From: an uncultured Paracoccaceae bacterium
GTDB lineage: Bacteria > Pseudomonadota > Alphaproteobacteria > Rhodobacterales > Rhodobacteraceae
Direction of reading: 5' to 3'
DNA: 55,467 bases
NCBI GenBank assembly: GCA_913062865.1
Contig: CAJXWO010000014.1
Span: forward strand, 1-55,467
Below are positions 50,757-55,467 of the stretch, piece after piece. The position numbers and the translations under genes are program-made. Positions within the stretch are counted from its first letter, which is position 1; every line of letters starts with the position of its first letter. The notes under the pieces were generated by a model. The model was not told the DNA's origin and made no database searches. It worked only from the letters and a program-made list of their open reading frames with translations.

Positions 50757-51691
50757 AACAGGAGATCGCAGAGGCCGCCGCCCGGGCCTGGGGGTTGGCA
50801 GAGACCCCGGTGCTGGTGGCCGAGCGCGAGAACACCGTCTACCGCGTCGGCGACTATGCCCTGCGGCTGCACCGGGACGGGTATCGCAGACTGCCGCAGC
50901 TGCAATCGGAACTGGTCTGGATGGCCACGCTGGCCCGTGGTGGGCTCGACCTGCCGGCCCCGCTGCCGGGGCCCGAGGGCGCGCTGATCGCGCCGGTCAA
51001 GGGCCGCATGGTCAGCGTGCTGCGCTGGATGCCGGGCGCTCCGGCGGGAACAGGGCCGGAGCTGACGGTGCCCGACCCGGTGGCCTTTGCCGAGGCCCTG
51101 GGCCGGATGATGGCGCGGCTGCATGACCTGAGCGATGGCTTCACCCCGCCGCCGGACTTCACCCGCCCCAATTGGCGGGCCGAGGGGCTCTTGGGCCCCG
51201 ATCCACTCTGGGGCCGGTTCTGGGACAACCCGATTTGGACCGACGCCCAGCGCGACGTGGTGCTGGCGGCGCGCGCAGCCGCGAAGGCGCAACTAAATCA
51301 GCTGGCCCCGACCCTAGACCAAGGTTTGATCCATGCCGACCTGATCCCCGACAACGTTCTGGTGGACGGGGACCGCGTGATCCCCATAGACTTTGACGAC
51401 GGCGCCTGGGGCTATCGCGATTTCGAGCTGGCAACGTTCCTTTTGCGCCAACGCGCGCGACCCGACTACCCGCAGATCCGCGCGGCCCTGATAAAAGGCT
51501 ACAGCACCCGCCGCGCGGTGGACGCGGGCGTGCTCGACCTCATGATCCTGTGCCGCGCGCTGACCTATCCGGGCTGGATCATGACCCGCATGGACACGCC
51601 CGGCGCAGAGGCCAAGGCCGGCCGCATGACCGACACCGCCCTGAACCTCGCCCAGACCTACCTCACCACATTGGAAGGAGCCCGCCCATGA
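50753..51691 (+). CDS. APH-family small-molecule kinase (hydroxylysine-kinase-like)
   Basis: 312 residues of the aminoglycoside/choline phosphotransferase fold. The Brenner-type catalytic motif is HADLIPDNVLVDGDR and the metal Asp is in VIPIDFDDGAWG. GTG 50753 starts inside the stop of the preceding gene (GTGA). Given its pairing with a phospho-lyase-type enzyme it probably phosphorylates the hydroxyl of an amino alcohol or hydroxy amino acid, as hydroxylysine kinase does for its lyase partner. Antibiotic resistance is unlikely in this operon. Confidence 0.85.
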   Translation: MKQEIAEAAARAWGLAETPVLVAERENTVYRVGDYALRLHRDGYRRLPQLQSELVWMATLARGGLDLPAPLPGPEGALIAPVKGRMVSVLRWMPGAPAGTGPELTVPDPVAFAEALGRMMARLHDLSDGFTPPPDFTRPNWRAEGLLGPDPLWGRFWDNPIWTDAQRDVVLAARAAAKAQLNQLAPTLDQGLIHADLIPDNVLVDGDRVIPIDFDDGAWGYRDFELATFLLRQRARPDYPQIRAALIKGYSTRRAVDAGVLDLMILCRALTYPGWIMTRMDTPGAEAKAGRMTDTALNLAQTYLTTLEGARP

Positions 51692-52923
51692 CGACCCCCA
51701 CCATCCTTGTCGCCGGCACCTATGACACCAAGGATGCCGAGCTGAATTTCATCTGCGACGTGATCCGCGACCAGGGCGGTGCGGTGCTGAGCATGGATGT
51801 GAGCGTTCTGGGCGATCCGACCCAGCCCACCGACATCTCCAAGCATGACGTGGCCGAGGCCGGGGGCAGTACGATCCGGGCCGCTATCGACAGCGGGGAC
51901 GAGAACACCGCGATGCAGATCATGGCGGCGGGCGCGGCGGCCAAGGCGCTGGAGCTCTACCGCGCGGGCCGTATCCACGGGGCCATCGTGCTGGGCGGGT
52001 CCATGGGTACCGACCTCGCGCTCGATCTCTGCAACGCGCTGCCGCTGGGGGTGCCGAAATACGTGGTCTCTACCATCTCGTTCTCGCACCTGATCCCGCC
52101 GCACAGGCTGGCGCCGGATATCCAGATGATCCTTTGGGCGGGCGGGCTTTACGGACTGAACCCGATCTGCCGGTCGTCGCTCGCGCAGGCCGCGGGTGCG
52201 GTGCTGGGCGCTGCGAAGGCCGCCCAGCCGCCAAAGGGCGACCGGCCCATCATCGGCATGACGAGCTTTGGCAAGACGATCCTGCATTACATGGTCGCGC
52301 TGCAGCCGGAACTGGACAAGCGCGGATTCGACCTGGCCGTGTTCCACGCCACCGGCATGGGCGGGCGGGCGTTCGAGGGGCTGGCGGCCCAGGGCGCGTT
52401 CGCCTGCGTCATGGATTTCGCCACGCAGGAACTGGTCAACCACATCATGGGCTCGGGCGTTTCTGCCGGCCCTGACCGGCTGACCGGCGCGGGCCGCGCG
52501 GGCGTGCCGCAGATCGTGGCGCCGGCCTGCTATGACCTTGTCGACCTGATCGGCTGGCAGGACCTGCCCGCACGCTTTGCCGACCGGCCTGCCCATGCCC
52601 ATAACCGGCTGATAACCTCGATCGTGCTGAATACCGAGGAGCGGCGCGAGGTCGCCCGCGCCCATGCCGCCCAGCTGGCGCAGGCCACGGGGCCCACGGT
52701 GATGCTGTTGCCCACGGGCGGGATGAACGAATGGGACCGCCCCGGCGCACCGCTTCACGATGCCGAGGGGCTAAGCGCGTTCGTCGACGAGATGCAGGCG
52801 GTCTGTCCGGGAAATGTCGAGATGCAGGTGCTCGACGCCCATATCAACGACCGTGCCTTCACCGACGCCGCGCTCGCGGTGCTGGACCGCTGGCTGGAGG
52901 ACGGGACCGTCCCGCGCGGCTGA
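51688..52923 (+). CDS. Tm-1-like / UPF0261 protein
   Basis: 411 residues matching the UPF0261 (Tm-1-like ATP-binding) family throughout: TILVAGTYDTKDAELNFICD, VLGGSMGTDLALDL, PKYVVSTISFSHLIPP, IGMTSFGKTILHYMV, FDLAVFHATGMGGRAFE and LPTGGMNEWDRPGAP. Cellular function of bacterial members is not established. ATG 51688 has a GGAAGGAG site and overlaps the kinase stop (ATGA), so it belongs to the catabolic operon. It is the last gene of the operon. Confidence 0.85.
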   Translation: MTTPTILVAGTYDTKDAELNFICDVIRDQGGAVLSMDVSVLGDPTQPTDISKHDVAEAGGSTIRAAIDSGDENTAMQIMAAGAAAKALELYRAGRIHGAIVLGGSMGTDLALDLCNALPLGVPKYVVSTISFSHLIPPHRLAPDIQMILWAGGLYGLNPICRSSLAQAAGAVLGAAKAAQPPKGDRPIIGMTSFGKTILHYMVALQPELDKRGFDLAVFHATGMGGRAFEGLAAQGAFACVMDFATQELVNHIMGSGVSAGPDRLTGAGRAGVPQIVAPACYDLVDLIGWQDLPARFADRPAHAHNRLITSIVLNTEERREVARAHAAQLAQATGPTVMLLPTGGMNEWDRPGAPLHDAEGLSAFVDEMQAVCPGNVEMQVLDAHINDRAFTDAALAVLDRWLEDGTVPRG

Positions 52924-53176
52924 GGACCCTTGTGCGCGCTGCCGGTTTGCAGGGCGGTGCGCCCGCGAATCGATCCATCCACATGCACGGGGCATAGGCT
53001 GGCCTGACGCGCGCGCCGCGAGGCTTGATCCGTCTCCACGCCACGCTACCCCTTGTTCACAGCGCCGCGATTGGCCGCAAACGGCCCATGATCGGACGCT
53101 GAGACGCAGGCCGGGCGATGTGCAATCGTCCACGGGACACGCAAGCACACCCTGCGTCACGAAAGGAACCGCGCGG
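52924..53176. other. 253-bp spacer upstream of the MFS gene
   Basis: No ORF with coding character, RNA gene or strong hairpin is seen. It should contain the MFS promoter; the MFS start is preceded by GAAAGGAAC. Confidence 0.4.
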
Positions 53177-54451
53177 ATGCTACAGGTCTTGTCCGGTGTC
53201 TGGGCCCTCTTGATCGGCATTGTCTTCATCATGCTGGGCAACGGCATGCATTTTACCCTGATCGGCCTGCGCGGCGATATCGAGGGGTTCTCGGCCACAG
53301 AACTGGCGATCGTGACCTCGGGCTATTTCGTGGGCTTCCTGTCGGGTGCGAACCTGACGCCCAAGATGATCCGGCGCGTGGGCCACGTGCGGGTCTTCGC
53401 GGCTCTGGGCAGTTTCATGTCGGCGGGGCTGATCGCTTTGCCGCTGGTGGCCGAGCCCTGGGCCTGGACCCCGCTGCGACTGCTGGTGGGGTTCTGCATG
53501 TCGGGCGTTTACGTGACGGCGGAAAGCTGGCTGAACGATGCCTCGACCAACGAGACGCGGGGCAAGGTGCTGTCGGCCTACATGATCGCGCAGACGCTGG
53601 GCATCATCGGCGCGCAGGGCCTGCTGACGCTGGGCGACGCGGGCACGGCCACGCTGTTCATCGGGGCGTCGATCCTCGTATCCATCTCCTTTGCGCCGAT
53701 CCTGTTGTCGGTGACCCCGGACCCCGCGGCCGAGGTGACGCGGCCGATGAACCTGGTCGAGCTGTTCCGGGGCTCGCCATTGGGCACAATCGGCATCTTT
53801 GTCCTGGGTGGGGTCTACGCGACGCAGTCTGGCATGGCGGCTGTCTACGGCACGCAGATCGGTCTGTCGGCAAACCAGATCGCGTTGTTCGTGGCGATGC
53901 TGTTCGCGGGGGCCTTGCTGCTGCAATACCCGATCGGCTGGCTGTCGGATCGCATGGACCGGCGCAAGCTCATCCTCGGCGCTTCGGCGCTGGGCGCGGT
54001 GTCCTGTGCGGCAGGCTGGCTGACCGACGGCGCGCTCTGGCCGTTGATGGCGGCAAGCTTCCTGGCAGGGGGCGTCACCACGCCGCTTTATGCGCTGTTC
54101 CTGGCCTATACCAACGACTCGCTCTCGACCGAGGACATGCCCGCAGCCTCTGGGGGGCTGGTGCTGACCTTCGGGGTGGGCGCCATCCTGGGGCCGCTTC
54201 TGGCCGGGTGGGCGATGCAGGCGGTGGGGCCGTTCGCCTTCTGGTGGGTCTTGGGCGGCATGTTCACGGCAATCGGGCTTTACGCGCTCTATCGCATGAC
54301 ACAGCGGGCGGTGACGCCGGTCGACGAGACCGAAAGCTATCTTGGCGTTCTGCCCACGGCGACCCCCGTCGCGGTCGAGGCCGCGGGCGTCTGGGCGGCC
54401 GAGCAAGCAGAGGCCGATCAGGCTGAGGCGGAGCGGATGGAGGCCAAGTAA
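53177..54451 (+). CDS. MFS transporter (YcaD-like)
   Basis: 424 residues, twelve hydrophobic segments. MLQVLSGVWALLIGIVFIML starts helix 1; the loop after helix 2 reads FLSGANLTPKMIRRVGHVRVF, like the paralog at 23611, and ESWLNDASTNETRGKVLSAYM follows helix 4. The hydrophilic tail is Ala/Glu-rich (QAEADQAEAERMEAK). Start 53177, because the longer frame upstream is spacer. It is convergent with the RpiR-type regulator, which may control it. Substrate unknown. Confidence 0.87.
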   Translation: MLQVLSGVWALLIGIVFIMLGNGMHFTLIGLRGDIEGFSATELAIVTSGYFVGFLSGANLTPKMIRRVGHVRVFAALGSFMSAGLIALPLVAEPWAWTPLRLLVGFCMSGVYVTAESWLNDASTNETRGKVLSAYMIAQTLGIIGAQGLLTLGDAGTATLFIGASILVSISFAPILLSVTPDPAAEVTRPMNLVELFRGSPLGTIGIFVLGGVYATQSGMAAVYGTQIGLSANQIALFVAMLFAGALLLQYPIGWLSDRMDRRKLILGASALGAVSCAAGWLTDGALWPLMAASFLAGGVTTPLYALFLAYTNDSLSTEDMPAASGGLVLTFGVGAILGPLLAGWAMQAVGPFAFWWVLGGMFTAIGLYALYRMTQRAVTPVDETESYLGVLPTATPVAVEAAGVWAAEQAEADQAEAERMEAK

Positions 54452-54517
54452 GACGGCGCTGCCCCCGTGTGACCGCGCGGATTGCGGGCGTTGCGCCGCT
54501 GGCCCAGGAGGTCGGGC

Positions 54518-55339
54518 TCAGGGTTCGATGGCGGCGTAGTTTCCCAAGGCCACCATGCGGCTTTCGAAATCGGCGATCCGGGCGGGCGCGCCGGGGTCGC
54601 CGGCGATCATTTCCGACACGATCGCCTCGACCAGGGCAAAGCCCGCACCGAGCGACGGCAGCGATTGCGGGCCCTCCATGGGCAGGCAGAAGACGAGAGC
54701 CGCCCCGTCGGCGATGGGTGCCGTATAGGCATCGGTGATGGCGATCACCCGTGCCCCGCGTGCAAGGGCGGTCTTGTGAGCGCGCACCACTTCAGCCGAG
54801 TAAAGCGAGAAGGTCATCAGCACCACCACGTCCTCGGGCCCTGACTGGGCAAGCGTGTCCGCGATGGCTCCGGGCTCGGCCGCCATTCGCTGGAACTGCG
54901 GAAAGGCCATGCCGCCGGTATAGGCCAGGTAATGGGCCAGCGAGAAACAGCTGCGCACCCCGATGGCATGGATATGCCGCGCCGATGTCAGCAGCGCGGC
55001 CGCGTCCCGGATCCGTGGCAGGTTGGCATCGGACAACAGCAGATCCAGGTTGCGCCGCGAGGCATCGTGCAGCGATTGCATTCACGCACCCGAGGCTTGT
55101 CCGGTCAGGCGCGTGGCCCGCGTGCCGTAAAGACCCCCCTCGGCCCTGAGCGCCGACTGGAAGGCCCGGCGGCACTCTTCGAACCCCGCGAACCCCAGCG
55201 CGATGGACCGCCTGTAGACCGTGTTGCCATTGGCGCCTGACAACTCGGCCAGCCCGCGAAGGGAGTGAAACGCCATTTCCTGCGGATGGTCGAGCGCCCA
55301 GGCGGCCAGCTGCGAAATCGCCGGCGAACCGTCGCGCAC
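54518..55339 (-). pseudogene. RpiR/MurR-family regulator, apparently interrupted by a stop codon
   Basis: An HTH_6-type DNA-binding half (55339-55085: FHSLRGLAELSGANGNTVYRR, GFAGFEECRRAFQ) is followed in the same frame by TGA (55084-55082), an immediate ATG (55081), and a SIS sugar-phosphate-binding half of 187 residues (HIHAIGVRSCFSLAHYLAYTG, EDVVVLMTFSLYSAEVVRAHK). Together they equal one normal RpiR protein. The homology also extends upstream of GTG 55339 in frame (DPTLDDLSRALAGL) to a TAA near 55414 without an ATG, while an ATG near 55418 is in another frame. So the gene seems to carry both a lost start or frameshift and an internal stop. Two-polypeptide expression or reinitiation at TGA-ATG is the alternative. 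Confidence 0.7.
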
Positions 55340-55467
55340 GAGCCCGGCCAGAGCGCGGCTCAGGTCGTCGAGGGTGGGGTCGGTGCGCAGGTGTAAAGCA
55401 CGCGACTTGATCTGACATTTCTGCTCTTATGGAGCGCAACAATGAGTGTCGACCAATGACAAGCATT

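Noticed and set aside
50753-51691. Aminoglycoside resistance gene
   Set aside because: The APH fold is shared by many metabolic kinases. Translational coupling with a PLP enzyme and a Tm-1-like gene points to catabolism, and no resistance genes or mobile elements are adjacent.
55082-55084. TGA read as selenocysteine in the RpiR gene
   Set aside because: The site corresponds to a variable linker between HTH and SIS domains, with no reason for selenocysteine and an ATG directly following.

Overview
The window is high-GC DNA with tightly packed, often 4-bp-overlapping genes. The gene content points to an alphaproteobacterium of the Rhodobacteraceae (Roseobacter-type): DUF3572, DUF983, DUF2061 and DUF4153 proteins, an H-NOX-like protein paired with an HNOBA-GGDEF protein, an ImuA-type SOS protein under a GAAC-N7-GAAC LexA box, many ABC and tripartite transporters, and short alphaproteobacterial palindromic repeats. 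No rRNA, tRNA or CRISPR array was found. The species cannot be named from sequence alone.

Layout. 1-1507 is the edge of an integrated element: a P4-type tyrosine integrase and a partial coupled gene running off the left end. 1760-5987 is a glycerol-3-phosphate ABC transporter operon (ugpBAEC) behind a tandem Pho box. 6107-12165 is a leftward block: an H-NOX-like/diguanylate cyclase pair, a DUF4153 membrane protein, an MttB-family methyltransferase and a HAD phosphatase. 12276-14542 holds a MarR regulator, a DUF3572 protein and a PleD-like diguanylate cyclase. 14603-16698 is a compact leftward group of an EF-hand protein, an ECF sigma factor, a one-helix protein that may be its anti-sigma, and a CpxP-like periplasmic protein. 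16964-26635 is mostly housekeeping: DUF983, NUDIX, EamA exporter, desaturase, XRE regulator, aldo/keto reductase, ImuA, MFS and MetG.

26777-38718 is a catabolic island. A leftward run of eight genes (PLP lyase, M20 deacylase, SMP-30 lactonase, oligopeptide-type ABC transporter, CaiB CoA-transferase) faces away from an amidase and a GntR regulator. This suggests uptake and breakdown of an acylated or amidated amino compound.

38747-44826 combines a class-I glutamine amidotransferase, a cytochrome P450, a glutamine-synthetase-like ligase, a [2Fe-2S] ferredoxin, a class-III aminotransferase and an IclR regulator. The set looks like a gamma-glutamylation route for an amine in which a P450 does the oxidation. 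44970-52923 is a second operon: TctCBA transporter, aldehyde dehydrogenase, a class-III enzyme of the phospho-lyase type, an APH-type small-molecule kinase and a Tm-1-like protein of unknown function. Its likely logic is import, phosphorylation, elimination of ammonia and phosphate, then aldehyde oxidation. The window ends with an MFS transporter and an RpiR-type regulator that appears broken.

The systems most worth following up are the H-NOX-like protein lacking its axial histidine, the ligase/P450 amine cluster, the kinase/phospho-lyase operon, and the EF-hand/ECF-sigma group.
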